64,000 nucleotides of DNA, from NCBI GenBank assembly GCA_026874595.1, contig CM049310.1:5392001-5456000 (forward strand), given 5' to 3'. Under the pieces are notes generated by a model. That model did not search any database. It saw nothing but the letters and a program-made list of their open reading frames with translations, and was not told the DNA's origin. The stretch is from Sipunculus nudus. Taxonomy: Eukaryota > Annelida > Sipuncula > Golfingiida > Sipunculidae. Below, piece after piece: positions 46,130 to 58,700 of this stretch (within the stretch, counting starts at the first letter, position 1; each line of letters begins with the position of its first letter). A program made the translations under genes and the position numbers.

Positions 46130-46530
46130 CTGCCAATAGAAAACATACTGCAAATATTGTATGAACAAGTCATGTACTCAGGTAAGATTGTGGAAAAGTT
46201 ACAATGCTGACAGATTGTATCAGTTAAACTTAAGTAATAAAATTCAACCTTATAAAGGACATATTCTTAAATATTATAAGGATACTTCTTATTGTATAAA
46301 TGAAACGTAGGGTAAAGAAAAGTTAAGTCAATACTTACTCTGATATGATTAACTGATAGATTAGGAAAACGAAAAGGCAATGTAAAAAGTCTTAGGACAC
46401 AAGGTAAGAACAGGAATTTGTTTGCATAATTATCTCGAAGCCGACCCTTCAATTCAATTCAGTTTTATAGATATCATTTGCTTGAATTGACAAGAAGTGT
46501 TATTTATAACATAAACCTTAAAAAACTTAC

Positions 46531-46656
46531 TTTCGTCGTTTTCTCGTGGTGTGCCCCTGAGAGTCGCTAAATGGTGTATTGTTGGCATGACTGTGATCTC
46601 CCAGCAGCCCCTCACTTTGCCTTAGCTTGTGATGTCTCCCACATGCCATATGATAG
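46531..46656 (-). CDS. candidate coding exon with start codon, same unidentified gene
   Basis: Acceptor GTGTCGGTTACAG ends at 46657 and donor GTAAGT follows 46531. Of the three frames only one is open through the 126 bases. In it an ATG at 46649-46647 begins MACGRHHKLRQSEGLLGDHS and ends in a basic TTRKRRK, nuclear-localisation-like stretch. With the 45913-46129 exon this gives a 111-residue model with matching phase. No domain is recognised. The longer unspliced frame to 47039 is not used because it reads through the acceptor. Confidence 0.4.
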
Positions 46657-47009
46657 CTGTAACCGACACACATGAACACAACATGAATTATTAGCTTCAA
46701 CAAAGAACACAAGTGACCATGCATGCTCACCAATGAAACAAATACCGTGCCCGATCGTAACATCAAATATAAAAACTTATTCAAAGTCTGTACATAGTAC
46801 AATAAAAACTGCTGAAACAGAATAATATCGCTTATAACTATACGAAAGTAAGTTGCCATGCATGCACGTGTTTTGGTCATGTGAAACTCTTTAACCAAGA
46901 TAAACATAAGATATAATTTAGTGAATATCTGGACACCAGTGGCACAGAATGCCACAAATCTGTGCTGTAATTCATTATTAAACCAAGATTTTTTAAAATA
47001 AACAAAATA

Positions 47010-47200
47010 CAGGGCCTGAACAGTCATGGGATAAATCACTCAGCTCTTTCCGCTGGTGACCAGAGTTCGATTCCAGGCGTGGATATTAGAGTTCACCCCT
47101 ACACATTACCCGACGCCATAACCTCAGCTATTAACAGTGTCTAGTTATTAGTTATAATACCTATTTGTACAGTCCGTGTAAAATAAATAGTTTTATGTGT
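47010..47200 (+). mobile_element. tRNA-derived SINE, diverged
   Basis: B box AGTTCGATTCC at 47064-47074 in a tRNA-like context (CACTCAGCTC ... GGTGACCAGAGTTCGATTCC), followed by CATAACCTCAGCTATTAACA, which resembles the non-tRNA body of the SINE at 61.6 kb. The A box is degraded. Confidence 0.55.
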
Positions 47201-47421
47201 AACCACCAAAAGTGGGATGTGCTAATCCCTGCCCGACTGAACATGCATGTGCACAAAATTTAAATAACATTCATCAGTCATTTCTGAGAAAAGGTGCTCA
47301 CAAATGGACATTAGAAGCGGTGGTAATAGCTTATACAGATGAGCTGAAAGATGCTTAATATTTTATAATGTATAAACAATCACAAATAAATTTAAACTCA
47401 GAAATGTCATAACAGATTTAC

Positions 47422-47517
47422 CTGCTTTCGTAGACGGAAGTACCAGGGCTTGAACATGAAAGGCGAAGTCAGCTTGGCTAGGAAAATGGATGTAACTTTG
47501 ACAGGAACAGAGTGACC
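47422..47517 (-). other. candidate 5' exon of the same minus-strand gene
   Basis: Ends at donor CAG/GTAAAT (47422); the start near acceptor-like TATACACCAG is uncertain. All three frames are largely open, so it is treated as untranslated or of unknown coding status. Confidence 0.3.
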
Positions 47518-48046
47518 GAAAGATGTGCTGGTGTATAGCCTTTAAATTCTCATCGACCTATATATCTCAACTCTCATCTGAAAAAAATAATTCATTATTT
47601 ATACGTTTTGTCCATTCTTATGTGGATATGTAGTTTCTGATAAAATAGAAGGCGCTGTGACGATACCTGGAGATATATTGTGTCACTTTCTCAAGATTTA
47701 GGTGAAAAAAAAGGAAATGAAGTTGACTCCCCCCCCCCCCCCCCTATCAAACCCGGCATTTGGTTCCCGTTAATTAAAGAATAAAAGGCATTCCCAGGCG
47801 TGGCCACAGATGAGATGCATGACAGCGGAATATTGGCCCTGCTGTCAATTATGATATACAATATGGAAATACATACAACTTCAGCTCAATAGCATTTTAT
47901 GTGCGAAAATTATAAAGCATAATCGAATCCCTATTACCAATGTGTTATACTTTTTATAAATGACCGCAAGAATCTCATTTGATTCGAAAATATATAGAAC
48001 ACTCAAAACTTAACAACAGATTATTCCATGAAATTATAACACTTAC

Positions 48047-48183
48047 CATCTCCGTCTTCTTCAGAATGCAGATACAACTCATTGCAATGTCCGTTCCTTA
48101 TGATTGCGGCTCACTTTCATCAGAGGTGTCGATATACTTGTTATCTCATGCAGCTTGCTGTGCGGTAGGGCCATATCATGTTT
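48047..48183 (-). other. candidate 5' exon of the same minus-strand gene
   Basis: Acceptor GTATACTGTTGCAG ends at 48184 and donor GTAAGT follows 48047; 137 bases. No frame is open end to end, so it is probably untranslated if real. Confidence 0.35.
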
Positions 48184-48591
48184 CTGCAACAGTATACATT
48201 TCACAACGATTTATATTATACTGTATGATATAATGGACAAGAAAGCATTAGTATCAAATTTCCTATTCAAAGGTGTTAACTTTCGAGCTCAATTTTAAAT
48301 TAATGGAGAGCGCAACCTCTAGTACATATACTAGGCCAATACATTACCGGTTCTCCCCTGTAAATAAAACTAGTCCCACTTCAAGTCTTCCACATATGTT
48401 TATCAGGGATTGCATCCTTTCCGCTTTATGGAATGATCTTTTTTTTATCCGTGAAGCGAATTAAGAACCTTGAAAAATGCAGTATTAATCCGATGACCTG
48501 TAATGACTTTAGATGACCAGTTGTCATATTGTTTATAAGTTGTTTATAAGATAAACTGGATATTGAACACGGAATTGATGAACTGACTCAC

Positions 48592-48683
48592 ATCATATCC
48601 GCAATCTACCCAGGAAGAGTGGACCACCTCCACAGCATTATGTACTGAGGATTAAGTACCATGCACGACAGCGAAGTTTGGAT
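48592..48683 (-). other. candidate 5' exon of the same minus-strand gene
   Basis: Acceptor GTAGTTTCTTTCAG ends at 48684 and donor GTGAGT follows 48592; 92 bases. No frame is open throughout. A further upstream exon would be needed. Confidence 0.3.
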
Positions 48684-48756
48684 CTGAAAGAAACTACAGC
48701 CATGCACCATGTGTAAAATATTCATAAATGGTACTCACTTGTGTTTAACGGAATGG

Positions 48757-48832
48757 TATTGCTGCCACCTGGTAAAAAAATGATTTATCTCCTACGTACG
48801 ACATGCATATTGTCTCCTACGTACGACATATA
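48757..48832 (+). repeat. CTACGTACGAC palindromic repeat, left arm
   Basis: TATTGCTGCCACCTGGTAAA, then two copies of TCTCCTACGTACGACAT. The arm reappears inverted at 51661-51783. Confidence 0.75.
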
Positions 48833-49152
48833 TAAGTAATCTTACGGATCTCATTCACAGATTACAAAGAAAAGGCCAGCTGATAATGACATATAAGCCA
48901 TGTAGACCTATATATATCTGTTTAAATAAGGCATGCTCTCATCCTAACTTTACAACAGCTCCACCTTCTTGCAAACCGCTGAAACACAGTTGAAACGAAC
49001 ACACACACACACACACAAAATTATAATTTTTTCAAGGAAGTGAAATATATCAAATCGATGTCAGCACGTGATATACAAAACTTTTAGTTTTAGATAGGTA
49101 TGATAGCAGCGTATGATGTTATAATAGTGAGCCTGTCATAATGTTTATAAGA

Positions 49153-49676
49153 AAACAAGGGACCCATGGGTCTCTGTGCTCAGCTGAAGTTGACCTTGAA
49201 GTTAAAAATCTAAATTTATATCAAATGAAGATAATGTCTGAGAGGAACAGGTAATATAGGCCGTGGATGGTTGATATGATATTGTTGCAAAGAATATTTT
49301 GTGATCTGACCATATGTTTCCTAATGTTCAAACTGAAGCATGTTCAAACATATGCATGGAAACAGTTTCAAACTATATACGGGAATATTTATGGTTAATA
49401 TGAAGAAAATGAGTAAATATGAATAACAGATGAGTGGTTTTGATATTAGGCATTCCCAAAGTGTGGTAATAGGTTTTAAATGGAAAATTGAGGTTTTTCC
49501 TTAATATCTGAAAGTAACAAAGTCGCAGTGAACCAGTTTTCGGTTTGCAGATCTTGGGGACATCTAACAGTATACCGTATGCCAAATTTTGGATTCAAAA
49601 CGTGCCAGTCAAACGGACCGACGGACAATGGACCACGTGTTTAGCTCAGATGAATTATAGTCAGCCGAGCTAAAAA
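49153..49676 (+). repeat. dispersed repeat family, full-length-looking copy
   Basis: Head AAGGGACCCATGGGTC (palindrome GACCCATGGGTC at 49161-49172) then CTCAGCTGAAGTTGACC. Tail GACCGACGGACAATGGACCA and TAGCTCAGATGAATTATAGT, CAGCCGAGCTAAAAAA. About 520 bp with no coding capacity. It gives the clearest view of both ends of the family. Confidence 0.7.
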
Positions 49677-50502
49677 ATATTGCCTTTGCCAAATTGAAAC
49701 TACTTGTAGAAAAAAGGTTTCGGGCAAGAGGTAACAGCTACCTATGAGCCTGACTTTAAGTGTTTGAGAATGGATAATTGTGAGATATATTGAAATATTG
49801 AAAGACATCGTAAAATGTTAGGACATTACACTGTATTTCATGTATACTTTATATGCCTATTATGTAAAATTTAAATAGGTCGACTTTTCATTGATTTGAA
49901 ACTTCCTACTACAGTCCTCTCTCTCTCTCTTTCTCGCTCTCTCTACTTATTTTTTTTTTTATTTATATACATACGAAATATGTGTGTGTGTATGAATTAC
50001 TGAAAGCCTTGGGAGATATTGCCATGCAGCGCTGTGTTTGAATGGCGCAGCCAGTGGATACTATTAATGTCATTACAAATACGTGAAATGTCTTTCAGAG
50101 GTTCCTTTTTTGACCTGATAAAATAGCCCGACATGTGCAAGGGACACAGTTTTGTTGTTACTATGTTCATATAGCGAATTTAATATGGAAATAACATTTA
50201 GAAATTAGACCATGCACAATGCAGTGTTCATCTATTTCAGATGTGATGAAACAACTGTCCTTGACAGTAACATCAGACATGAATACTTTTAGAAATATAA
50301 ACTCGCTTTTAATAAAACATACACATTTATGTATATAGCCTGAATTTTAGGAATAGTCTGATTTTTATATATTATGCATTGGTGTGCCAATTAATCTGTT
50401 ATAGGCTACCAACCATTTGTCGATTTCTTTTAAAATCAATTAAATCGGTTGTATATTTATGTTCCTATATCTCCGACAGGATTAGATTCTATTATGTATA
50501 AT

Positions 50503-50559
<57 letters not shown>

Positions 50560-51660
50560 AATATATGAGAGAGAGAGAGAGAGAGAGACGAATGTATTAT
50601 TAGAGAGTTTAAAATCCATGAAAACTGGCTTCTAACGGGACCCATTTACATTTCTCACAAACCACGCAGGCTGCAGGTATATTAATTAAGTATTCATTAA
50701 ATGCAGTGTAGTTTCCTTAAAATATTACGTACGCTGTCTCTCAATATTTCGTTGTAAAACTATTTGCCTACTCCTGTATACGCAAGTGGAAAAAAGCTTG
50801 CCTTAGGGCAGGGCGCGATCAAAAACAATCTTAGCGCTCACACCACCTGCATGGTGGTGGTCAAGCCAAACTTCACTAATCAAGGTTTTTTCAAGCTTCT
50901 CTTGGTGTTTCTCTCATGTTTCTTCTCTTTTATATAATTTTCGCGTGTGCGCGAACAAGATCTTTCCTCATGTCACGCGGTCTTGTTCTACGTGGTATAA
51001 ACAGACACAGACGGACTTGGTTTACTCACACACATGTATAACAATGTTATAAAACCTATATATGAACAGCAGACATTAAACCAGTGCGCCCGTGATTGAT
51101 TTGCGCGCAACTTTCTTATTCAGCCAAAATGAGTTTATAACGTGTGACAATACATATGTTATTGCAAATGAATATGAAACTTAAATGTCACTTATTGAGA
51201 TGCTGTAAAATATATAGGTATTCCCATGAGAGAGGTTCATGATTCATATATTATGAAACGAAGTGCTTGATCCCATGCATAAGTTGAACTTCACGCCGTG
51301 AAGGGCAGATTACACGTATGAGACCGATATGAGGTGTAGATTTTATATCACCACTTCAGCCTGATTTATAAGGAAAAGACTTGCATTAGAATTTCGTATT
51401 CTTCTGTCACAGATTAATCGCACGTCCATGGGTGATAGTTTATAATATTTTTTAGTTCAAAATAAAAGTTATAAGTAACTAATAAAATGGAATGTTTCCT
51501 GTTCAGCTACCAACCAATCGTATCAATGGCTGTAAAGGCCTATGCATTAAATATTTTAAACGACCCAGCACACCGTGCTTTATGTCAAATATCTAATTCT
51601 TAGATCAATTTTTAAATTGAATATCTCTTAAAATCAGGCTATTTGGTAGCTGTAGCTCTT
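49677..51660. other. no gene seen
   Basis: AT-rich, with a CT tract near 49918-49943. A compound (TA)n/(GA)n microsatellite lies at 50508-50590. A CpG-richer patch lies at 50.8-51.0 kb with an ACCACC...GGTGGT hairpin. Confidence 0.4.
50508..50590. repeat. (TA)n(GA)n compound microsatellite
   Basis: TA tract followed by a GAGAGA tract. Confidence 0.9.
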
Positions 51661-51783
51661 GTCCGAGGCAATATGTCGTACGTACGGTCCGAGATAATAT
51701 GTCGCTCGTGCGAGATATAAAGTAGGCCTATATCATACGTACGAGATCAATAGTTTATTTTCATTTACCAGGTGGCAGCAATA
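51661..51783 (-). repeat. CTACGTACGAC palindromic repeat, right arm (inverted)
   Basis: The reverse complement reads TATTGCTGCCACCTGGTAAA, then several TATCTCGTACGTACGACATA-like units, one with core GCACGAGC. Together with the left arm it frames 3.0 kb. Confidence 0.75.
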
Positions 51784-51913
51784 TGCTTTCGTAGTGTTTT
51801 ATATAACGTGCCCCCCCCCCCCCCCGCTCTCACCCAACGATCTTTATATAGACAATTTTAATGCATAACACCCATTGACCACTCGATGCAAACAATCCTT
51901 GATCCGCGCCTGG

Positions 51914-51917
<4 letters not shown>

Positions 51918-51972
<55 letters not shown>
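51918..51972. repeat. (TA)n microsatellite
   Basis: About 27 TA dinucleotides, next to the AACGT-rich repeat. Confidence 0.95.
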
Positions 51973-51974
<2 letters not shown>

Positions 51975-51984
51975 TATGGTAAAA

Positions 51985-52527
51985 GAACTGACGTTTTCCG
52001 GACGTTTTTGTGACGTTCAAACTGGACTTTGTTTACAATAGCTTAAAATAATGATATCAATTTAATTTTTACAGGCTGCTTCTTCACACAGAGTGTTTTG
52101 TACACCAATGCCATATTTTCATCATTCTTTTTAATGATTTACCGGTTATGCCCTCAGAGCAAGCAAAAGACATCAAACCAGGCATGGGAGTATTTTGAAG
52201 TTTCAAACACTCTTTGTATTACTACTTAAATTGTCCTTTATCACAAAATAATTATATCTTTGTTTTCTTTGGGTATTATGTCTTAAGTTCACTTACTTTG
52301 AAATGATGGATGTCTTCCACTGCAGTTGGTATAATGTAGATTATTCAGATTATCCTGATAATATGACGGCGTCTCCTGAAGCGATGTCATCTAGTGCGCA
52401 TGCGCATTTCTTGCAGCTACAGTAAAATGTTCCCATAACGTCCTGGTGACGTTATTTGGCGACGTCCTTTTCGTGACCAAACCAGGACATTCCAGGAACG
52501 TTATGGTTACGTTATGTGTTTGCTGGG
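51985..52527. repeat. AACGT-rich repeat, second copy
   Basis: GACGTTTTCCGGACG words at the left, then about 370 bp of unrelated sequence. It continues with CGTCCTGGTGACGTTATTTG and ACATTCCAGGAACGTTATGG and ends TGTTTGCTGGG. Open frames here have no domain. Confidence 0.55.
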
Positions 52528-53860
52528 AAGCGACTTCATACTTGTTGCTTGGCCAACTATTGTTTGCCGCAATATGTCTTTTCCCGTCACTATATTGTTT
52601 CGGCGTGTTGGTTTGCGTTTTTGTCTGATGAGCCTGATCATGTATTTTTTCAATAAACACCGGCCTTAAATAGACACCAGCTTTGTTTAGAATCCGGGTC
52701 AAAGCAGGGTCTGAAAAAATAAACGCCCGGGCGTTTGTTCATGGACATACGGTACTTTTTATGAAAGAATAGCGACATTGTAGCGACTGTTTTTATGTGT
52801 AACTTTTATTCCTTAAATTCTCAATAGATCTGAAGCGTCACACTTGCTCCTTTGTTAATGATATATCAAGAAGCGATTCTGAAATGATAATATGACAGAC
52901 AAGTTAGAGACAAAAGACGAATTTAGTCAAATTTCCTGAAATAATTTTTTAAACACAGTTTATTTTTCGCCTATCCACCATCTCGGTTTAGCAACCACCT
53001 CAAAATATTCTTTCTTGCTCTTTAAATCAGACCTTGCTTAAACCTATTCGAAAGTGCGACTGCTTTATCAAGGTCCCTTTGCTGGTCGTAATTTCGAGGT
53101 TTCAATGTATTAACTGCTGGATATCAAATGTATTTATAATATTAAATTTTCACAAATTGAATAAAAAAAAAATGAGTGCAAATTATAGAATTTTACAGTT
53201 AATAATTATTGAATATAATTATATTTTTTTTAAATAAATTTTTAAGTTATTTATATTTTTGGTTTCAGAAGGAATACATTGTTCCACAATTTTACTTTCG
53301 GCTCACCGACGCTACGCGACCTGTTAACGAGCAAGTTAAACAGTTAAACTGACCTTTTTTTACTGTGGCCTCGCACAAAACTTGCAAGTCCAACAAATGA
53401 TAGAGGCAACGCAAATCACACTCGGTATTATTTTAATTGTAATCAGGAGTACCATGGTCTGTCGCGGCCTTTTGTTAGTGTGTCCTGAAAAAAATGCACG
53501 AAATTAAGATTAAAAAGCTTCTATATCTGTGATAATAAATTTTTTTTATACATTTCCTGCAAGCATATTGAGAAAGCATAGAAAACCAGAATACGGATAT
53601 TCAACAAGAGAGTACACGCATCAACCTAATCACACGGGCATAGATTATGAGGCATGGAATATCCCCTGACGTGAACGCCATAGATGACAATATGTGTCCA
53701 GGTTATACCACCTATTAAATAAGTCTTATCTTGTGACTCTTATCTATTAACATTCTACTCAGGTGCTCATGTTTAGTAGTTACAGAACAAAGAGGAATTA
53801 TAATCAAATGAGATATGTGAAAGTTTCACTCATATAATGATCGACGCTACACCAAAACTA
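52528..53860. other. no gene seen
   Basis: AT-rich with a modestly G+C-richer patch at 53.28-53.48 kb. No splice-supported frame or known repeat. Confidence 0.4.
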
Positions 53861-53869
53861 TTATACATA

Positions 53870-54090
53870 GATGGCACCAACAGTCTTGAATAAGATAATG
53901 CTATCCAAGATGCATGGGCATGCAAACTTTCACGCAAATATTTCAAACCACTCCTGAGTTATTACTGAACTTCATCCAGGACAGACGAACGGATGAACGA
54001 AAAACGAAGAAACGATTATAGGTGACGCAACCAGTCTTGTGAATAAAGCTGTCAAATATCTATGGACATGCCGGATTTCAGGTCCGGGGT
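53870..54090 (+). repeat. two diverged units of the 126-bp repeat
   Basis: GATGGCACCAACAGTCTTGA and AGGTGACGCAACCAGTCTTG heads about 150 bp apart, with ATTTCAGG words, as at 8.64-9.17 kb. Confidence 0.6.
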
Positions 54091-55550
54091 ATCTACAGTA
54101 TTTAGAATACTGTAGAATACCTCTCTATTGTTTATCAAATAAATGACATAGCCGATAGCAGCCATTTTAATGTGACTGACCTGGGCAAAGATTATTTGTT
54201 TTCTTTACACTTTCTATGCGACATGCTTTGAACAACTGACTGTACTCTACAGCTGCTAAAGTAAACAGATAATGAATGTTAATACAGCTGCCTTAGAATA
54301 TAAATATATGCATGGCTCGAGTCGGAACCAATTACTCACGTCGGATTTTAGGTTTCCATCTTAAGATGTTGCAGTCCCATTTGCCAATCTGTATGACTTA
54401 GAATCAAATATATTTTAAAATGTAATTTATTACTATAGATACTATTAAAGGGGCCAAACCACCTATCTGACCTTTATAAAGCTTGGAGCTTTTATAAAAA
54501 ATAGGTAAGAAAACGTGGATATCCCCGCACACAGGCTGCTTGTTTTGTTTATATCAACATGTTTATAATATTTAGGGGCCCGCAAAAATAATCAAAACAA
54601 ATTCAACAAGGGCATCTGACAGCAAGTCAGATGAGCCAGAGCTTTGCAAATGGCGTTCTGCAACAAAAGACCTTTCTACCTCCGCATATTTGCAAAATAC
54701 CACCGGGTTACATGTTTTCCCTTTTGTCAACATTGCTGTGTTTACAAACATGTTGTTGATAAGCAAGTTCATACATCCTTCACGAAGGCCTTGTAAGAAC
54801 TTTATACAACCAAAATTGCCCTTAGAGCATTAATATATACACATAGAAAGCCAGTTATAACATAAATTATTTTTCAAAAGGCAGGTGATTGGACACCTTT
54901 AAAATAATCAGACAAGGGTCTCCAATGTTTTATACCTTCACTCCACACATTCTATACAGATAACATAGTCCGCCCAGGAACTTTACTTTTTTATTCTTTT
55001 GTGTTATTTATGCTGATGGACAGTGGATGGCGTCTTCCCGGTACAGCTGGAAATCATCCATGGTACACTTTCCATGTCTATAGTTGCTAGTGGTGTTTGT
55101 TAGACAACATCGACGTCACAAAGACTTTGAATTAACGGACGGCATCAGTTTGCCTGGCTTGTTTGTGGTCGGTTCTCCAGTGATGATAAAGTTGTAAACG
55201 CTGTAACCTGTTTTGTCATATTTTGGATTATTTGTCTCAAACGAGGCAGGGAATTTTTTTCACGCAGCTAATCGGCGGAATAGCTCCTGCAACCTTTGGA
55301 CCATAACAGTTTATACTGCTTCACTTGTATGAAACATTATCCCTAAAAAATAAGCGGACACGGATACTGGGACGGACTATACATGTTTCACAGAACATAT
55401 TGACACCCTTTTGATACAACCTAGTACAAGGTACACACACACACACACACATATACATATACTTAGCATTCACCACATATCCGATTCTAGCGCATAATAA
55501 AAGACCCTCAGATATGATAAAAGTCATATATTAAAACAATATCTTTTATT
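54091..55550. other. no gene seen
   Basis: The 66-codon minus frame at 54572-54772 is not recognised and lacks splice support. A short CA tract lies at 55434-55452. Confidence 0.4.
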
Positions 55551-55558
55551 ACTTACCG

Positions 55559-55751
55559 ACATGGATACTTTCGGTTTCGGTATGCGCTTTAATTCCTTAA
55601 CTGATGGTCGTGCAAATTTTCCTTCAAACTTCAGTGTACAACGTTTCATGCAGAAACTATATTTTAGCAGAATTGCAAAGTTTACACAAAACCGATAACA
55701 TTTATGGCATTCTGAGGCCCAGTACAACACCTCGTAACGACAATTGTCCAA
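55559..55751 (-). other. candidate exon, unidentified; partly duplicated at 59.3 kb
   Basis: The minus-strand frame is open and ends at consensus donor TCCATGTCG/GTAAGT (55559). It is Cys-rich near the start (WASECHKCYRFC) and basic near the end (KFARPSVKELKRIPKPK). The first ~110 bp also occur, diverged, at about 59310-59420, so it may belong to a repeat instead of a gene. No start or acceptor could be fixed. Confidence 0.25.
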
Positions 55752-55759
55752 ATTTGGCG

Positions 55760-58700
55760 TATTTTTCTTTGTTCTAACTTCTTACTGTACGTTCAAATCT
55801 ACTTGCATCACCCCTTATTGTCATGCAACTCAATTTGCATTACACATTTAAAATAACGGAACAAAGTTTGTTCTGAGTAGCATATAGTAACTCCATCCGA
55901 CTGGGCATAGCTTACCGGGAGACCTTTGGTAAATCATGGTAAATCATACCTGTGCGAGAGCCCTGGGAGATCCTTTGAGAGAACTACACATTCCACCTTA
56001 GTTAAATAACGATAACTAATAATATATCAGCTAAAAAATCATATTCGTCATATCAAAGATATTTTTTATCGAAAGGATTGTAATATACAGATCTGCGGTG
56101 TTTTTTACTTAATATATCGTTTGTTTAGCACTGATTAGTGGCGATAAGCTGCAAAAAGTATCTGTCATGTGTTCTCCCCAAATCAACTCGAGCCAGTAGC
56201 CTCTTGGGTAAACCTTTTATAATGTACCACCTACCAGCTGTCCGTCTCTCTGAGCAAAGGCCACGCAAACAAAATTGTTTCTGGTTTAAAGCATAGAGGT
56301 TGCATAGTATTATAAGCGAGTTTTGTTTTCATTCATAAACACAATTTTTCGATAAAGTGCCTAGTCATTTTGAATATAATCCTATTTGAGGCAATGAATT
56401 ACATATGTTTCCCTCTCATAGTTAGCTTCCAAATAAGGTTTACAAGCACTCTTAATAAAATATTGGTGTGCGAGCGAGGACACAGAATTATGAATAAATC
56501 ATATAATTAGCCTAAAATAAAAAAAGTGGGTCTTTACCTGGGTATGTAAACCATTTCTTATAAGTTTAAACAAGAAAAAATGCAGGTAGCCACAAGCCAC
56601 CCTTAATTTGAACCATTATTTTGCCTGAACTTTCTGTTTAATCACTAGATGGCACTATTTTAGGGACCAGGCAGTAAATCTTGTTTTTGGTTTTCTGTAA
56701 TGAATTAGCCTGAAACCTAACAGCCAATCAGAAGGACTTTGAAAACTGGCTTCTCCCTGTAACCTTGACCCTAATGACATGTCATTTCTGGTTAGAAACA
56801 TGCTCTTATCGCTTCTTTACTTAGCTCATGGATGATATGTTTCATTTTCTTATTTGAACAAGAAAACAGGTAAGGTGTCATAGTTAGGCTTTGTTAGTTA
56901 GATTATGTTTGGTTATGTGGCCAAAGGAGGGACATTTAGTTATATCAGGCAGGGCACCACTGGAAAGCATGCAGTGCTCCCTGTATAGAGACGGGATATT
57001 GCTTATAATAAATACCATATTTGATCTTATATGATTTTTTTTCTTGGAAAGCAATTTAAGTTTGGAAGTTATTTTTTGTCCCTTTATATAGGGCGATATC
57101 CATGTATACTACGATGCGCATATGCAGTTAAGCGAAAGCAAGACCAAGTTTGGGCTCTATTATGTGCGGGAGTATTACAACAAAAGACCTGACAGAAAGG
57201 ACATTTGACCTTGTGGCGGGGCATGTGGGACACATCAGTTATAAGCAGGCATGTAGCAAAGTATATAATTCTCGATTTTTTTCATATGGAACTCAAGAAT
57301 GAAAATATTTGCAAACCTATAATCTATACATCATTTGAAAGCTAATTTTCAGTAGAATAAGGATCTGAAATTTTCAGAGCTTAATACTTAATAATAGCAT
57401 TTCTAGATAAATTCCTCTTGAAACATCAAATATGTTTCCATAGTGAGAAAACGTTATTAATTTGAGAATTTTTGGCATTTTAAGTGTACACTCAAACTGA
57501 TATACGTAAAGAACACTATACATTCTTTAATCCTGGCTGAGTTTATAACTGTTAGTTCAACAATTGTGAAGTTATACTACTTTGGAAAAGGCCAAAATGG
57601 TAATTTCTCATAATCTTAGCGGACGGAATCTATTAAGCTGGGTAACCCCTTCAATTTTCGTGTCGTAATATAATGCGATATGTGGTAGCATATTGCAATA
57701 CGTATGCGATATTTTCATTGTATTAAATTTTAGGAAATAAGTGTTTTCTTTGATATACATATATTATTAATATTATTGTTATTGTTAACATTTAATCATC
57801 ATATTAAATATAATGACACAAAAAAAAGTTTATGCTGATCAGTTTATTTCATACACGAAATATGGCGACATTACTTACTAATGTTCTTTTGACAGTGACC
57901 AAAGAATCATTTTAAATTAAAGTCTTCTATGGGCCTTACATACGCAAATACATTCTGAGAATTCTGAAGTGGTTAGCACAAAGAAGAAAAGCGCAAAATT
58001 ACAGCCGTGTTTACTACATTAAAAGGCTGCCGTTCTTAAGTTGACAATTTATCTTCCTGCAGTTATCACAAGATTTAAGCAGAGAATATTAACGAATGAT
58101 TGGTTATTATGACCGTGTTGGGCACTTCCTTCATTTTTTGCGTATCAAATTAATTCTCATATACCAATAGGTCATCAAGCAGACATTAAAGTTTCCTGGG
58201 ACGGACCTTTGATCATTGGTAAATGAAGCCCTACTTAAAACTCATTACCTAATATCTAAAGACACGATAAAAGCTTTCAGTTTCAGCCTATCATTAATCT
58301 CAACCCATTTAGATGTCTAAATTTGTAACAGAAACTTTTTTCGGTTTGAGTCACGTTAACAAAATATCGAAATATATAGATATTTGTGAACTAAATCGCA
58401 AAACGCTATATGCGAATCACGGCATCTTGAAATATATTGATATATCGATGATATCGTGCAGCCCTAGAATCTACGGACATCAATATGTGCTATGTTTATT
58501 AAAACAATTCAGTTAAACACTCTCATGATACAGAAGAGCCTTGTTGATTACTTCTTTGAGAAATAATTATGAGCATTCACAAATTTCATTAACTAATTTA
58601 AATTAATTAATTTAAAAAGGGGACGGAATCTACAGACATTTTCCTTTCTAAATTTAATATTGAATAATTCATCCTGTGTGATTTGTATTCTGAAAATTCT

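Noticed and set aside
46527-47039. 170-codon unspliced minus-strand frame
   Set aside because: Its first two thirds lie upstream of a good acceptor and look like intron; only the last 126 bases are treated as exon.
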